Numbered from the stretch's first letter, positions 10,295 through 20,419 are shown. The stretch: 64,000 nt of DNA from Alteromonas genovensis (GCF_010500895.1 NZ_JAAAWO010000015.1:1-64000); one strand, 5' to 3'. The notes: generated by a model from the letters alone, not told the origin. Program-made: numbers and translations.

Positions 10295-11619
10295 AGCCCC
10301 TTCCCCTACCTAAACAAAAGAACCTGCGTGCAGATTGCGCATGGGTTATCTATCAAATACTAGAGCAAGGTAAGTCTTCTCGAGACTGCCTAGAGCGTGT
10401 GCAGCGACGACATAACGCTAGAGACAATGCGTGGCTTCAAGAGATGTCACTGGGTGTAATGCGAAAACTTCCCGTACTTCAACACTGGCTAAGAACATTG
10501 CTCGACCGCCCTCTAAAGGGCAACAAAAAAGTGATAGAGCACCTTATTATGCTGGGGTTATACCAACTCGCCTTTTCGAGAGTCAGTAAGCATGCCGCTG
10601 TTGGAGAAACTGTCGCAGCAGCATCGTACTTGGGAGGCACTGGCTTAAAAGGGTTGGTAAACGCAGTACTAAGAAACTTTCAACGTGAAGAACTCATCGA
10701 TAAGGGTATTGACGATCCAATTATCAATAGCGGAATGCCTAAATGGCTTTATAAAGCCATAGAAAGTGCATACCAAGGTGATGCCAATACCGTACGCCAG
10801 TCAACTAATGAAATGGCGCCTATATGGCTAAGGGTAAACACCCAGCAGATTGAACGTGATGAATTTGCAACGCTGTTAACTCAGGCCGATATTGAATTTT
10901 CGTTAAGTGAATCCCACCCTGATGGCGTTATACTGACGTCTCGTGAAGATATAACTGCACTGCCTGGTTTCGACAAAGGTTTTTTTGCTGTTCAAGATGG
11001 CGCCGCACAATTAGCCGCTCGCTACTTAGATCCACAAGATGGGGAAAGAATTCTAGACTGTTGTGCAGCACCAGGTGGAAAGACAGGTCATATTGCCGAA
11101 AGAGCGCCAAAACTGTCCTACTGTTTGGCATTAGATGCTGATGAAAAACGATTGCAACGAGTGCATGAAAATATGACTCGCTTGAAACATAACGTCGACA
11201 TCAAGCAAGGTGACGCAACCAATCCTTCAAAGTGGTGGGATGGAATACCGTTCGATCGTATTTTGTTAGATGCTCCCTGCTCTGCTACCGGCGTTATTCG
11301 CCGTCATCCAGATATTCGATGGCTTAGAAAGTCCAGTGACATAGACAACTTAGCGGCTTTACAGCGAGAGATACTGGACGCACTTTGGACAACATTAAAA
11401 CCTGGTGGAACCATGCTGTATGCCACCTGTTCCATTTTGCCAAAAGAAAACAAAGATCAAATTAAACGCTTTGTAGCAGAAACAGATGACGCAACATTAG
11501 TGCCTCTTATTAAAACAGAAACCAGTGAAAATCCGGGTCGCCAAATTCTACCTGGCGAACAACAAATGGATGGTTTCTATTATGCGAGGCTGGTAAAGTC
11601 GTCTGGCGAATCGGTGTAA
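10291..11619 (+). CDS. rsmB: 16S rRNA (cytosine967-C5)-methyltransferase
   Basis: RsmB methylates C967 of 16S rRNA. The 442-residue protein has an N-terminal NusB-like RNA-binding domain (about 1-140) and a SAM methyltransferase domain with [12 protein letters not shown] (255-266). The two catalytic cysteines are C330 in DAPCSATG and C380 in ATCS. The GTG start overlaps the fmt stop. trkA follows after 18 bases. Confidence 0.95.
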   Translation: MKPLPLPKQKNLRADCAWVIYQILEQGKSSRDCLERVQRRHNARDNAWLQEMSLGVMRKLPVLQHWLRTLLDRPLKGNKKVIEHLIMLGLYQLAFSRVSKHAAVGETVAAASYLGGTGLKGLVNAVLRNFQREELIDKGIDDPIINSGMPKWLYKAIESAYQGDANTVRQSTNEMAPIWLRVNTQQIERDEFATLLTQADIEFSLSESHPDGVILTSREDITALPGFDKGFFAVQDGAAQLAARYLDPQDGERILDCCAAPGGKTGHIAERAPKLSYCLALDADEKRLQRVHENMTRLKHNVDIKQGDATNPSKWWDGIPFDRILLDAPCSATGVIRRHPDIRWLRKSSDIDNLAALQREILDALWTTLKPGGTMLYATCSILPKENKDQIKRFVAETDDATLVPLIKTETSENPGRQILPGEQQMDGFYYARLVKSSGESV

Positions 11620-11637
11620 TAAGGCTAAGTAATAACG

Positions 11638-13017
11638 ATGAAAATCATCATTTTGGGTGCGGGTCAGGTCGGTGGAACACTAGCCGAAAATTTGGTGGGT
11701 GAAAATAACGAGATTACGGTTATTGACTCTGACCCCAGTATTCTTCGCTCACTCCAAGATAGACTCGATTTGCAGGTAGTCACTGGCGTAGGCTCTCATC
11801 CAGACGTGCTGCGCAGTGCGGGTGCAGAAGACGCCGATATGCTTATTGCTGTGACTAACAGTGATGAAAGTAACATGCTAGCGTGTCAGGTTGCTTACAG
11901 CCTGTTTAAAACCCCCACGAAAATTGCCCGGGTGCGCTCTGAGCAATACATCATTTATCAAGCACAACTCTACAAACAGCAAGACATTCCCGTTGACCAC
12001 ATCATTGCTCCCGAACAGCTAGTCACCAAAGCCATTAAACGATTAATTGACTACCCTGGAGCACTTCAGGTTGTAGAATTTGCTGAAGGCAAAGCAAGTC
12101 TTGTTGCTGTAAAAGCCTATTATGGCGGTTTGTTGGTGGGACATGCCCTGTCGGCCCTTAAAGACCACATGCCTAATGTAGAAACACGAGTAGCGGCTAT
12201 ATACCGCCGTGGACGCCCCATACGCCCATTAGGTACCACGGTAATAGAAGCAGATGATGAAGTATTCTTTATTGCTGCAACGAAGCACATACGCGCCGTA
12301 ATGAGTGAACTGCAAAAGCTTGAGTCTAGCTATAAACGCATCATGATTGCAGGTGGCGGGCTTATTGGCGCGGGGTTGGCGAAAAAGCTAGAGCATAACC
12401 ACAACGTTAAGCTCATCGAATTTAGTCCAGAACGAGCCAAATACCTCGCAGCACACCTGGATAAAACCATCGTGTTTAGCGGTGATGCATCAGATCCAGA
12501 GTTACTCGGCGAAGAAAATATAGAACAGGTCGACGCTTTTATCGCCGTTACCAACGATGATGAAGCCAATATTATGTCTGCCATGCTCGCCAAGCGCATG
12601 GGCGCAAAAAAGGCAATGGTGCTGATACAGCGCGGCGCCTATGTGGATTTGGTACAGGGCGGTGAAATTGACATTGCCTTTTCTCCCCAGCAAGCAACTA
12701 TCTCAGCGCTTCTCACCCATGTAAGGCGTGGAGACATAGTGAACGTTTACTCACTGCGTAGAGGAGCAGCTGAAGCAATAGAGGCTATTGCCCATGGTGA
12801 TGAAAATACATCTAAGGTCGTTGGCAAGCAAATTGGCGATATTAAATTGCCGCCAGGTACAACCATTGGTGCGGTAGTCAGAGACGACCAAGTAATTATC
12901 GCCCACAGCGATACAAAAATTGAAGCTAACGATCACATCATTCTATTCTTAGTTGATAAGAAGTATATCGGCGATGTGGAAAAGCTGTTTCAGCCCAGCG
13001 CGTTTTTCTTTGGCTAA
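11638..13017 (+). CDS. trkA: Trk potassium uptake regulatory subunit TrkA
   Basis: TrkA is the cytoplasmic NAD(H)-binding gate of the Trk K+ transporter. The 459-residue protein contains two RCK modules, each with a nucleotide loop ([13 protein letters not shown] near 7-19; [13 protein letters not shown] near 239) and a TrkA-C domain. It ends the def operon and is convergent with trkH, its membrane partner, only 25 bases away. This puts both Trk subunits side by side, unlike in E. coli. Confidence 0.96.
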   Translation: MKIIILGAGQVGGTLAENLVGENNEITVIDSDPSILRSLQDRLDLQVVTGVGSHPDVLRSAGAEDADMLIAVTNSDESNMLACQVAYSLFKTPTKIARVRSEQYIIYQAQLYKQQDIPVDHIIAPEQLVTKAIKRLIDYPGALQVVEFAEGKASLVAVKAYYGGLLVGHALSALKDHMPNVETRVAAIYRRGRPIRPLGTTVIEADDEVFFIAATKHIRAVMSELQKLESSYKRIMIAGGGLIGAGLAKKLEHNHNVKLIEFSPERAKYLAAHLDKTIVFSGDASDPELLGEENIEQVDAFIAVTNDDEANIMSAMLAKRMGAKKAMVLIQRGAYVDLVQGGEIDIAFSPQQATISALLTHVRRGDIVNVYSLRRGAAEAIEAIAHGDENTSKVVGKQIGDIKLPPGTTIGAVVRDDQVIIAHSDTKIEANDHIILFLVDKKYIGDVEKLFQPSAFFFG

Positions 13018-13042
13018 GGCATGTTGATTTTAAAGTACTGGC

Positions 13043-14494
13043 TTAGCTTCGCCAAAATGTAGGCGAGAACAGCACAAGCAACGAGAATACTTCTAAACGT
13101 CCAAATACCATCGCTAATACAAGTAGCCACTTGCCGCCATCAGTCACATCTGCATAGTTTGCCGCAACGCTGCCTAGGCCTGGCCCAAGGTTATTAAGCA
13201 TTGCTGCTGTTGCTGTAAACGCACTTAAATTATCTAAGCCAGTGGCTATCAACCCTATCATGATAAGTACAAACACAATGGCGTAGGCAGAGAAGAATCC
13301 CCACACCGCTTCTACTACCTTATCAGGCATGGCTCTGTCACCAAACTTAACCGCATAGACAGCCTTGGGGTGGATAAGCCTATCGACTTCACGCCTTCCC
13401 TGTAAGAACAGCAAACAAACGCGAACCACTTTTAGCCCGCCCCCCGTTGAGCTAGCGCACCCTCCTATAAAGCTCGAAAAAATCAGCATTATAGGCAGGA
13501 ACGTAGGCCACACCGAGAAATCTGTGGTGGCGAAACCTGCTGTAGTACTGATTGAAACTGCCTGAATCATTGCCTGATCAAGAGCCGTTTCCGCCGAACT
13601 GTAATACCCAGAAAGCGTGAGAACTAAAAAGCAGATAGAAATAAGCGAAGCCTGGATGATAAAAAAGGCTTTGAACTCAGGGTCTTTGAAGTAGCCTCGC
13701 ATAGAGCGAGAGCTTACCGCAGCATAGTGAAGCGAAAAGTTAAGCGCTGCAATAAGTAGAAATACCGTACACACCACATTGACCATTGGGCTTGAAAAAT
13801 AGCCTAAACTGGCATCGTGGTTTGAAAACCCGCCAATTGCGACGGTAGAAAACGCATGGCATATGGCATCAAACACATTCATTCCAGCAAGCCAATATGC
13901 ACCGGCACACGCAATCGTAATCGATAGATAGATGTACCAAAGATGCTTTGCAGTATCAGCAATACGCGGGGTCATTTTGTTGTCTTTTACCGGACCAGGT
14001 GTTTCAGCACGGTATAGCTGCATACCACCAACACCTAAAATAGGCAGTATCGCAACGGCCAGTACAATGATCCCCATTCCACCAAGCCATTGAAGCTGCT
14101 GACGATAGAACTGAACAGAATGCGGCAGAAAATCGATACCCTCTATTACTGTAGCGCCCGTTGTGGTTAATCCAGAAAACGATTCGAAAAACGCGTCGGT
14201 CACCGTCATGCTAGGCTGTTCGAGCAATATCAGAGGTATAGCACCAACACTCGCCAGCACCGACCAAAACAGTGCCACAATCAAAAAGCCTTCTCTGGCT
14301 CGTAGGTCATTCTTCTGTTGTCTGTTGGGGTACCACAACGCCATACCACCCACGACGCATAGGATAAACGCAAGCGTAAATGGAAGCCCGCTACCGTCTT
14401 GGTAAATAAGAGACACAATTCCGGGGGGTATCATTGTGACGCTGAATAACGCAATGAGTAACCCTAGAATACGAACGATGGCACGGTAGTGCAT
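13043..14494 (-). CDS. trkH: Trk potassium transporter membrane subunit TrkH/TrkG
   Basis: This 483-residue inner-membrane protein has the four M1-P-M2-like repeats of the Trk/Ktr superfamily. Selectivity-filter-like segments are FSGLTTTGATV, FSTVAIGGFSNHD, VSISTTAGFATTD and LNNLGPGLGSV. An AAAGG ribosome site lies 8 bases before the ATG at 14494. It moves K+ together with TrkA, encoded convergently next door. No clear terminator separates the two convergent stops. Confidence 0.95.
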   Translation of the reverse strand: MHYRAIVRILGLLIALFSVTMIPPGIVSLIYQDGSGLPFTLAFILCVVGGMALWYPNRQQKNDLRAREGFLIVALFWSVLASVGAIPLILLEQPSMTVTDAFFESFSGLTTTGATVIEGIDFLPHSVQFYRQQLQWLGGMGIIVLAVAILPILGVGGMQLYRAETPGPVKDNKMTPRIADTAKHLWYIYLSITIACAGAYWLAGMNVFDAICHAFSTVAIGGFSNHDASLGYFSSPMVNVVCTVFLLIAALNFSLHYAAVSSRSMRGYFKDPEFKAFFIIQASLISICFLVLTLSGYYSSAETALDQAMIQAVSISTTAGFATTDFSVWPTFLPIMLIFSSFIGGCASSTGGGLKVVRVCLLFLQGRREVDRLIHPKAVYAVKFGDRAMPDKVVEAVWGFFSAYAIVFVLIMIGLIATGLDNLSAFTATAAMLNNLGPGLGSVAANYADVTDGGKWLLVLAMVFGRLEVFSLLVLFSPTFWRS

Positions 14495-14640
14495 TTTATT
14501 ATGCCTTTCTTTTTATGATGGCTTACGATGTTAAGTCGCGAATAAATAACAGAAAACGAAATACGCTATATCGCCGATTATAGGGCTATATGACTTAGGG
14601 AGAAACGATTTGTTTTCCCCCTGTTTCTAATTTTTCTCGG

Positions 14641-15294
14641 TTACTTCATTCCAAGTACCGTTTGTACCATTTTTGAAATACTGCGGTGAGCTTGTGACAC
14701 ATTTTCTGCAAGCATGTAAGCTGGCGTAGTCACCAGTTTTACCTCATTGTCGATTACAACGTCATCTACATCACAATCAACGTGGGAAGCACCAAGTGCA
14801 TTTAGCCCCTCTGCCGTACCTTTGTCATTGCCGATAGTCAGTTTTACGCCGTTACCGTAGACTTTTGCAGCAAGTGCAGGAGCAATACATGCATAGGCGG
14901 CTGGCTTTCTGGCTTTTGCAAATGCCTGACATACCGTCAACACATCTTCATTAAATGAACAGTCGGCACCCTCCACAGCAAACGTGCATAGGTTTTTTGC
15001 AGCGCCAAACCCACCGGGTAAGACTAACACATCAAATTCATCGACATTGCATTCAGTTAACGGCTTTATGTCGCCTCGTGTAATGCGCGCTGACTCAACC
15101 AATACGTTTCGGGTCTCGCCCTCAACCACATCGCCGGTTAAGTGATTGATTACATGTAGCTGGTCTACATTTGGCGCAAAGCACTGATACGACGCTCCTT
15201 CTAATTCAATAGCAAGCAAAGTGAGTACGGCTTCTTGTAACTCTGCGCCGTCATAGACACCACTTCCACTTAGAATCACAGCAACTTGCTTCAT
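14641..15294 (-). CDS. elbB: ElbB-type DJ-1/PfpI family protein
   Basis: This 217-residue protein belongs to the class I amidotransferase-like ElbB (YrbB/SCRP27A) family. It shows VAVILSGSGVYDGAELQEA at the start and AYACIAPALAA with the nucleophile-elbow cysteine. The family was linked to isoprenoid synthesis and glyoxalase-type activity, but its role is not established. The start at 15294 is chosen because a GGAGG site lies 7 bases upstream; the frame runs open to 15321. It is a single gene divergent from polA. Confidence 0.88.
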   Translation of the reverse strand: MKQVAVILSGSGVYDGAELQEAVLTLLAIELEGASYQCFAPNVDQLHVINHLTGDVVEGETRNVLVESARITRGDIKPLTECNVDEFDVLVLPGGFGAAKNLCTFAVEGADCSFNEDVLTVCQAFAKARKPAAYACIAPALAAKVYGNGVKLTIGNDKGTAEGLNALGASHVDCDVDDVVIDNEVKLVTTPAYMLAENVSQAHRSISKMVQTVLGMK

Positions 15295-15453
15295 ATTTTT
15301 CCTCCAGACTAGGTCGTTCATGACTTATGCAATTTTTGGCTATAAAACAACCAAACTTTTTAAAAAAGTTCTTAACATTACGTATATGCTTTGTAAATTC
15401 TTATGCTACATTATTGCGCTGATTTGGTTAAACGAAATATCACGTACACCAAG

Positions 15454-15608
15454 TTATCCACATAAAATGGAATGTTCTGTAGCAGGTATGCTGTGTTCTC
15501 ATCATTGCTTCATTCCCTTATTTTTCTTGCATTCAGCCTTGATCTTTTATTTTTATGAGATCAATTGGATCAGTGTGTCTGAATATTTAGATCACAAAGT
15601 TATCCACA
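15454..15608 (+). promoter_or_regulatory. DnaA-box and GATC cluster upstream of polA
   Basis: Two perfect DnaA boxes TTATCCACA lie at 15454-15462 and 15600-15608, in the same orientation. Between and just after them are six GATC sites (15541, 15559, 15568, 15590, 15645, 15673) in about 135 bp. This suggests DnaA- and Dam/SeqA-sensitive control of polA, or DnaA titration. The only reading frame across 15320-15622 does not look like a protein. Nothing else was seen in the 15295-15703 gap. Confidence 0.5.
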
Positions 15609-15703
15609 GCCCACTATCCTAGTTATCTGTCAGCCCTATATGGCGATCTTTCCCTTCCTGTGGCATCCTTGCGATCATTATCTATGTTGGAAAGTTATCC
15701 TCT

Positions 15704-18502
15704 ATGCCTGAATCTAAAAAGTCTCCTTTTATCCTCGTTGACGGTTCTTCTTATCTCTTTCGAGCCTTTCACGGGCTGCCGCCGCTAACAAACTCTAAAG
15801 GGCAAGATACCGGCGCCATTTACGGCGTAGTAAATATGCTCAAGAGCCTTATCAAACAATATAACCCAACCCATATGGCGGTAATATTTGATGCAAAAGG
15901 TAAAACATTTAGAGACGATATTTACGCTGAATATAAAGCGAATCGCCCTCCTATGCCGGACGAGCTAAGAAGTCAGATAGCACCTCTGCACACTATTATT
16001 AAAGCAATGGGGCTACCGGTAATTGTTGAATCGGGTGTTGAGGCCGATGACGTTATCGGCACACTGGCTAAACACGCAACCGAGAAAGGCATAGATACTG
16101 TTATCAGTACTGGTGACAAAGACATGGCGCAGTTGGTCAATCAACATGTCACACTTATTAATACCATGACAAATCAGGCAATGGATATTGAGGGCGTTAA
16201 TACCAAGTTTGGTATTCCTCCCGAGCTGGTTATTGATTTCTTAGCATTGAAGGGCGACAAAGTAGATAATATTCCAGGCGTGCCGGGCGTTGGTGACAAA
16301 AGCGCTCAAGCGCTGCTTAACGGCATCGGTGGTATCGATGAGATATACAAGAACTTGGATAAAATTGCCGATCTGTCTTTTCGAGGCAGCAAAACCATGG
16401 CGTCTAAAATGTCGGAATATGAAGAGCAAGCTAGGCTGTCATATACGTTAGCAACTATCAGTATAGATTTAGATCTGGATTACGATGTAGAAGCGTTAAT
16501 GCCAACGTCGGCAGATAATGAAACCCTGCGCGACCTATTCGCAGAATATGAATTTAAACGATGGCATTCAGAGGTTAGCGCACTTCTAAGTGCGGGCGAT
16601 ACCCAACCATCCGATGCATCTAAAAACGACGCGTCTGACTCTTCTGTTGATGCATCAGAAAGCGTTTTCTCAGACGATGCGCAAATCGATCGCTCTCAAT
16701 ATGAGGTTGTTTTTAAAGAAGAACAATTTACCGCATGGGTGGAAAAGCTAAAACAAGCAAAGCTGTTTGCATTTGATACTGAAACCACGAGCCTCAGCTA
16801 TATGGATGCTGAAATTGTTGGTGTGTCTTTTTGTATAGAGCCGGGCAAAGCTGCCTATGTGCCTGTGGCCCATGACTACCCAGATGCACCAGATCAGCTA
16901 TCTAGAGATTATGTTCTTGAAACGCTCAAGCCTATCCTAGAGTCTCCATCTTCCATTAAAGTTGGCCAGCATATTAAGTACGATAAGAATGTACTGGCCA
17001 ATTATGACATTACGCTTAATGGAATTGGCTTTGACACCATGCTAGAAAGTTACATGCTCAATAGCACGGCGCAGCGACACGATATGGACTCGTTAGCACT
17101 TGCCTACTTAGGCCATAAAACGATTCATTTTGAAGACATCGCCGGTAAAGGTGCTAAACAACTTACGTTCAATCAAATTAACTTAGACGAAGCTGGACCA
17201 TACGCGGCAGAAGATGCCGATATTACCCTTCGTCTTCACCATGCTATTTGGGAGAAGCTTGAGCCAATTGATTCGTTAAAGCGTCTGCTTATAGATGTTG
17301 AAGTGCCCCTAGCATGTGTACTTTCCCGCATGGAACAACAGGGCGTGTTAATTGATAGCCAACAGTTGAGTCAACAAAGCCAAGACCTGGCAACCCGCAT
17401 TGCAGAATTAGAAAAAGAAGTTCACGAAGAAGCAGGCGAAACATTTAACTTAGGGTCGACAAAACAGCTGCAGCATATTCTTTTTGAGAAGATGTCGTTG
17501 CCTATTGTTAAGAAAACGCCAAAAGGTGCGCCTTCAACTTCTGAGGATGTGTTACAAGAACTGGCATTAGAATATCCACTACCTCAGAAAATTATGGAGT
17601 ACAGAGGGTTAACCAAGCTCAAAAATACGTATACCGATAAACTTCCGAAAATGATTAACCACCGTACTGGCAGAGTTCACACGTCGTATCATCAAGCAGT
17701 GACAGCAACAGGTCGCCTATCCTCTACCGATCCTAATTTACAAAATATTCCTATTCGAAATGAAGCCGGTCGCCGCGTTAGACAAGCTTTCGTGCCAAGA
17801 AAAGGCAACAAGATAGTCGCAGCCGATTACTCACAAATAGAGCTTCGTATTATGGCGCACCTGTCGAAAGACAAAGGCTTACTTGATGCGTTTGCGAATG
17901 GAAAGGATATACATAAAGCAACCGCGGCCGAAGTATTCGGCATTGCCCTTGATGACGTTACCACGCAGCAGCGTAGAAGCGCTAAAGCCATTAACTTTGG
18001 TTTGATATACGGCATGAGCGCATTCGGGTTAGCCAAACAGCTTAATATTCCACGCAACGAAGCACAGAAATATATGGACCTGTATTTTGAACGCTACCCT
18101 GGTGTACTCGATTATATGGACAGCACCCGAGAGAGCGCAAAAGAGAAAGGTTACGTTGAAACTGTGTTTGGCCGACGGTTGTATCTACCAGATATTAAAG
18201 CAAGCAATGGAGCGCGAAGAAAAGGGGCTGAGAGAGCGGCTATCAATGCACCAATGCAAGGTACAGCGGCTGACGTCATAAAGATGGCCATGATAAAAGT
18301 GGACGATTGGATTGCGAAAAACGCCAGCGACGACGTCACTATGATGATGCAGGTGCACGATGAACTGGTATTTGAAATAAAAGAAGACAAAATTGATGAT
18401 TATGTCAGCACCATAAAAACTCTTATGGAAAGTGCTGCAACGCTAAATGTGCCGCTGGATGTTGAGGTAGGTATTGGCGAAAACTGGGATGAAGCTCATT
18501 AA
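15704..18502 (+). CDS. polA: DNA polymerase I
   Basis: Pol I removes RNA primers and fills gaps in replication and repair. The 932-residue protein has all three domains: N-terminal 5'-nuclease (VDGSSYLFRAFHGLPP; GDKDMAQLV; PGVPGVGDKSA), 3'-5' proofreading exonuclease with an intact DTET motif (D358, E360), and a family A polymerase (DYSQIELRIMAHLS; RRSAKAINFGLIYGMS; QVHDELVFE at 883-891). A low-complexity Asp/Ser-rich linker near 300-330 separates the first two domains. Spot 42 RNA lies immediately downstream, as in enterobacteria. Confidence 0.97.
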   Translation: MPESKKSPFILVDGSSYLFRAFHGLPPLTNSKGQDTGAIYGVVNMLKSLIKQYNPTHMAVIFDAKGKTFRDDIYAEYKANRPPMPDELRSQIAPLHTIIKAMGLPVIVESGVEADDVIGTLAKHATEKGIDTVISTGDKDMAQLVNQHVTLINTMTNQAMDIEGVNTKFGIPPELVIDFLALKGDKVDNIPGVPGVGDKSAQALLNGIGGIDEIYKNLDKIADLSFRGSKTMASKMSEYEEQARLSYTLATISIDLDLDYDVEALMPTSADNETLRDLFAEYEFKRWHSEVSALLSAGDTQPSDASKNDASDSSVDASESVFSDDAQIDRSQYEVVFKEEQFTAWVEKLKQAKLFAFDTETTSLSYMDAEIVGVSFCIEPGKAAYVPVAHDYPDAPDQLSRDYVLETLKPILESPSSIKVGQHIKYDKNVLANYDITLNGIGFDTMLESYMLNSTAQRHDMDSLALAYLGHKTIHFEDIAGKGAKQLTFNQINLDEAGPYAAEDADITLRLHHAIWEKLEPIDSLKRLLIDVEVPLACVLSRMEQQGVLIDSQQLSQQSQDLATRIAELEKEVHEEAGETFNLGSTKQLQHILFEKMSLPIVKKTPKGAPSTSEDVLQELALEYPLPQKIMEYRGLTKLKNTYTDKLPKMINHRTGRVHTSYHQAVTATGRLSSTDPNLQNIPIRNEAGRRVRQAFVPRKGNKIVAADYSQIELRIMAHLSKDKGLLDAFANGKDIHKATAAEVFGIALDDVTTQQRRSAKAINFGLIYGMSAFGLAKQLNIPRNEAQKYMDLYFERYPGVLDYMDSTRESAKEKGYVETVFGRRLYLPDIKASNGARRKGAERAAINAPMQGTAADVIKMAMIKVDDWIAKNASDDVTMMMQVHDELVFEIKEDKIDDYVSTIKTLMESAATLNVPLDVEVGIGENWDEAH

Positions 18503-18604
18503 TTGGGCACAGACGCTTTGATCAATTCAGTAATTTGATTACAGCTTAATTAATTAAGTCGTATGTAAATTATCCATATTTGGTAATTAAATTACAATTT
18601 ATAC

Positions 18605-18632
18605 TTGCCTTTTTGTGCTCTTGTTGTAACAT
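18605..18632 (+). promoter_or_regulatory. Promoter of Spot 42 RNA
   Basis: TTGCCT (18605-18610), a 16-bp spacer and TAACAT (18627-18632) lie 7 bases before the first base of the Spot 42 homology. I saw no clear CRP site upstream, although spf is CRP-repressed in E. coli. Confidence 0.5.
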
Positions 18633-18639
18633 TGCCAAT

Positions 18640-18710
18640 GTAGGGTACAGAGGTGAGAAAGCTGTTTTCAAACCTTTGCTTTAACCCCGGTCATTTACCG
18701 GGGTTTTTTT
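18640..18710 (+). ncRNA. spf: Spot 42 small RNA, short form
   Basis: The sequence starting GTAGGGTACAGAGGTGAGA matches the highly conserved 5' end of Spot 42, which in E. coli base-pairs with mRNAs of carbon metabolism with the help of Hfq. A first hairpin can form between AGGTGAGAA and TTTTCAAACCT. The RNA ends in an AACCCCGG/CCGGGGTT terminator (18683-18690 with 18698-18705) and seven T. It is about 71 nt against 109 in E. coli, lacking the middle A/U-rich part. Its place between polA and engB supports the call. Confidence 0.85.
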
Positions 18711-18725
18711 ATGCCTGTTGAAAAA

Positions 18726-18766
18726 TGCCACAAATAAAAGGTGCCACAAATAAAAGGTGCCACAAA
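18726..18766 (+). repeat. 16-bp tandem repeat after Spot 42
   Basis: The unit TGCCACAAATAAAAGG occurs twice in full (18726-18741, 18742-18757) and then in part (18758-18766). It starts 15 bases after the Spot 42 terminator. No function is apparent; replication slippage is a sufficient explanation. Confidence 0.8.
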
Positions 18767-18888
18767 GAAATTCTGGTAGTAACGAAAGCGCAGGCTGAAT
18801 TAGCATGTTTAATTATTTGCTGCTTATTCTGAACTTTTCGTTTTTCACCCACTCTATATCTTCGGTTTTTATGTGTTTTCTCTCATTC

Positions 18889-18920
18889 AATGCCTCGTTT
18901 TTTAGCGAGGCATTTTTTTT
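18889..18920 (+). terminator. Plus-strand terminator of unknown transcript
   Basis: A 9-bp perfect stem AATGCCTCG/CGAGGCATT (18889-18897 with 18906-18914) is followed by eight T on the plus strand. On the minus strand no T run follows, so it does not serve engB. Spot 42 already has its own terminator, so a further plus-strand RNA may end here. Confidence 0.65.
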
Positions 18921-18925
18921 GCTTT

Positions 18926-19555
18926 TTATTCAGCAGCTACAGCTTCATCATCGTCAGAAGTAGTGCGACCAAGCCACTTATCAAGCATCTGCTCAAGTTC
19001 AGGCAAACCGTGACGGTTTAAGGAAGAAAACGTATTAACGGTAACATCGCCCATAAACGCTAATGCCGCCTCTTGTGCCATTAATAACTGAGCCTTGCGC
19101 TTACCAGATTTAAGTTTGTCAGCCTTTGTCAGTAGCGCAAGTACTGGAATACCAGCGTCTACAGCCCAATGAATTAAGTCTTGGTCTAAATCTTTAAACG
19201 GATGACGAATATCCATTAAAACAACCAGCCCTTTGAGTGATTTGCGTTTTTGCAAATATTCACCAAGTGACTTCTGCCACTTAAGCTTGGTGGCCATAGG
19301 TACTTTTGCAAAGCCATAGCCGGGCAAATCTACTAGACGTAAATTGTCATCCAACTCGAACACGTTGATTAACTGCGTTCTTCCTGGCGTTTTACTTGTT
19401 CTTGCCAAGTTTTTTTGGCGGGTTAACGTGTTTAGCGCGCTGGACTTACCGGCATTTGAGCGACCGGCAAATGCAACCTCTATCCCAGAATCATCTTTCA
19501 AATGACGAATATCAGGTGCACTGGTAAAGAACTTTGCTTTGGTGTAATACGACAT
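18926..19555 (-). CDS. engB: Ribosome-biogenesis GTPase EngB/YsxC
   Basis: This essential GTPase acts in 50S subunit assembly. The 209-residue protein has G1 GRSNAGKSS (31-39), G3 DLPGYG (76-81) and G4 TKAD. A GGAGG ribosome site lies 9 bases before the ATG at 19555. It faces polA-spf, the order seen in enterobacteria and vibrios. The C-terminus ends in an acidic DDDEAVAAE tail. Confidence 0.95.
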   Translation of the reverse strand: MSYYTKAKFFTSAPDIRHLKDDSGIEVAFAGRSNAGKSSALNTLTRQKNLARTSKTPGRTQLINVFELDDNLRLVDLPGYGFAKVPMATKLKWQKSLGEYLQKRKSLKGLVVLMDIRHPFKDLDQDLIHWAVDAGIPVLALLTKADKLKSGKRKAQLLMAQEAALAFMGDVTVNTFSSLNRHGLPELEQMLDKWLGRTTSDDDEAVAAE

Positions 19556-19728
19556 CTAGACTTACCTCCACATGCGTCATAACGTCTGGTTTACAGCTTT
19601 TTAATGTTAAAACAGACCAAAACCCTTAGATTTATCATGGAATAGGTTTTTCTGACGCGTTAAATGTGTAAAATACGGATTATATCACGTATCTAACGTG
19701 AGCCGTTGGAACCATTAAGAGATTATTT

Positions 19729-20352
19729 ATGAAAAAACTGTGTTTGTTGGTTTGTATGTCACTGGGTCTTAGCGCTACAGCTGTAGCAAAAGGCGATGCG
19801 GAAGCGGGCAAAGCGAAGTCAGCGGTGTGTGCTGCCTGTCACGGCCCTGATGGCAATAGTATGATTGACATGAACCCTAAGCTAGCTGGGCAACATGAAA
19901 AGTACCTCGTTAAACAACTTACCGAGTTTAAGCTTGCGTCGCAAACAGGTGGCGAAGAAGGCCGTAACAATGCGGTGATGAACGGTATGGCCGCACCTCT
20001 TTCTACACAAGATATGGAAGACTTAGCTGCGTACTTCTCTAGTCAAGAAGCGACGCCAGGTGAAACAGCAGAACAATACATCGAAGCTGGAAAAGCATTG
20101 TACCAAGGTGGTGACGAAGAGCGTGGTATTACTGCATGTATCGCGTGTCACGGACCGCAAGGTAATGGTTCATCACTATCAGGCTTCCCCGATATCAGTG
20201 GCCAACACGCAACCTATACTGCTTCTCAATTAAAATCATTTCGGTCAGGTCAGCGTCATAACAGTATGAATGGCATGATGCGCGACATCGCCATGAAATT
20301 AACCGATGAAGATATCGAGATATTGTCGAACTATGTCTCTGGTTTACATTAA
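19729..20352 (+). CDS. Cytochrome c4 (diheme, periplasmic)
   Basis: This 207-residue secreted protein carries two c-type heme sites, CAACH (34-38) and CIACH (137-141), one in each half. This is the duplicated architecture of cytochrome c4, an electron donor to terminal oxidases. A Sec signal peptide (residues 1-20, ending AVA) is clear. Conserved Met ligands are likely in the MNGMA and MNGMM segments. Its position beside engB is conserved in related genomes. Confidence 0.93.
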   Translation: MKKLCLLVCMSLGLSATAVAKGDAEAGKAKSAVCAACHGPDGNSMIDMNPKLAGQHEKYLVKQLTEFKLASQTGGEEGRNNAVMNGMAAPLSTQDMEDLAAYFSSQEATPGETAEQYIEAGKALYQGGDEERGITACIACHGPQGNGSSLSGFPDISGQHATYTASQLKSFRSGQRHNSMNGMMRDIAMKLTDEDIEILSNYVSGLH

Positions 20353-20384
20353 GTTTTTAAAAAACCTCTTTTGTTGTTAAAATT

Positions 20385-20413
20385 TTGTTACTTAAAAAGT
20401 TGTATTTTAGAAT
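20385..20413 (+). promoter_or_regulatory. Candidate promoter of an intergenic RNA
   Basis: TTGTTA (20385-20390), a 17-bp spacer and TAGAAT (20408-20413) form a good sigma-70 promoter about 33 bases after the cytochrome c4 stop. It points to a gene-free stretch that ends in a strong terminator. Confidence 0.4.
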
Positions 20414-20419
20414 TATTAG

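Noticed and set aside
15320..15622. 100-codon plus-strand frame between elbB and polA
   Set aside because: It runs through DnaA boxes and GATC sites, has no ribosome site, and its composition (runs of aromatic and Cys residues) is not protein-like.
16600..16680. Asp/Ser-rich linker of DNA polymerase I as a sign of fusion or frameshift
   Set aside because: All domains on both sides are intact and in frame; variable linkers here are normal.
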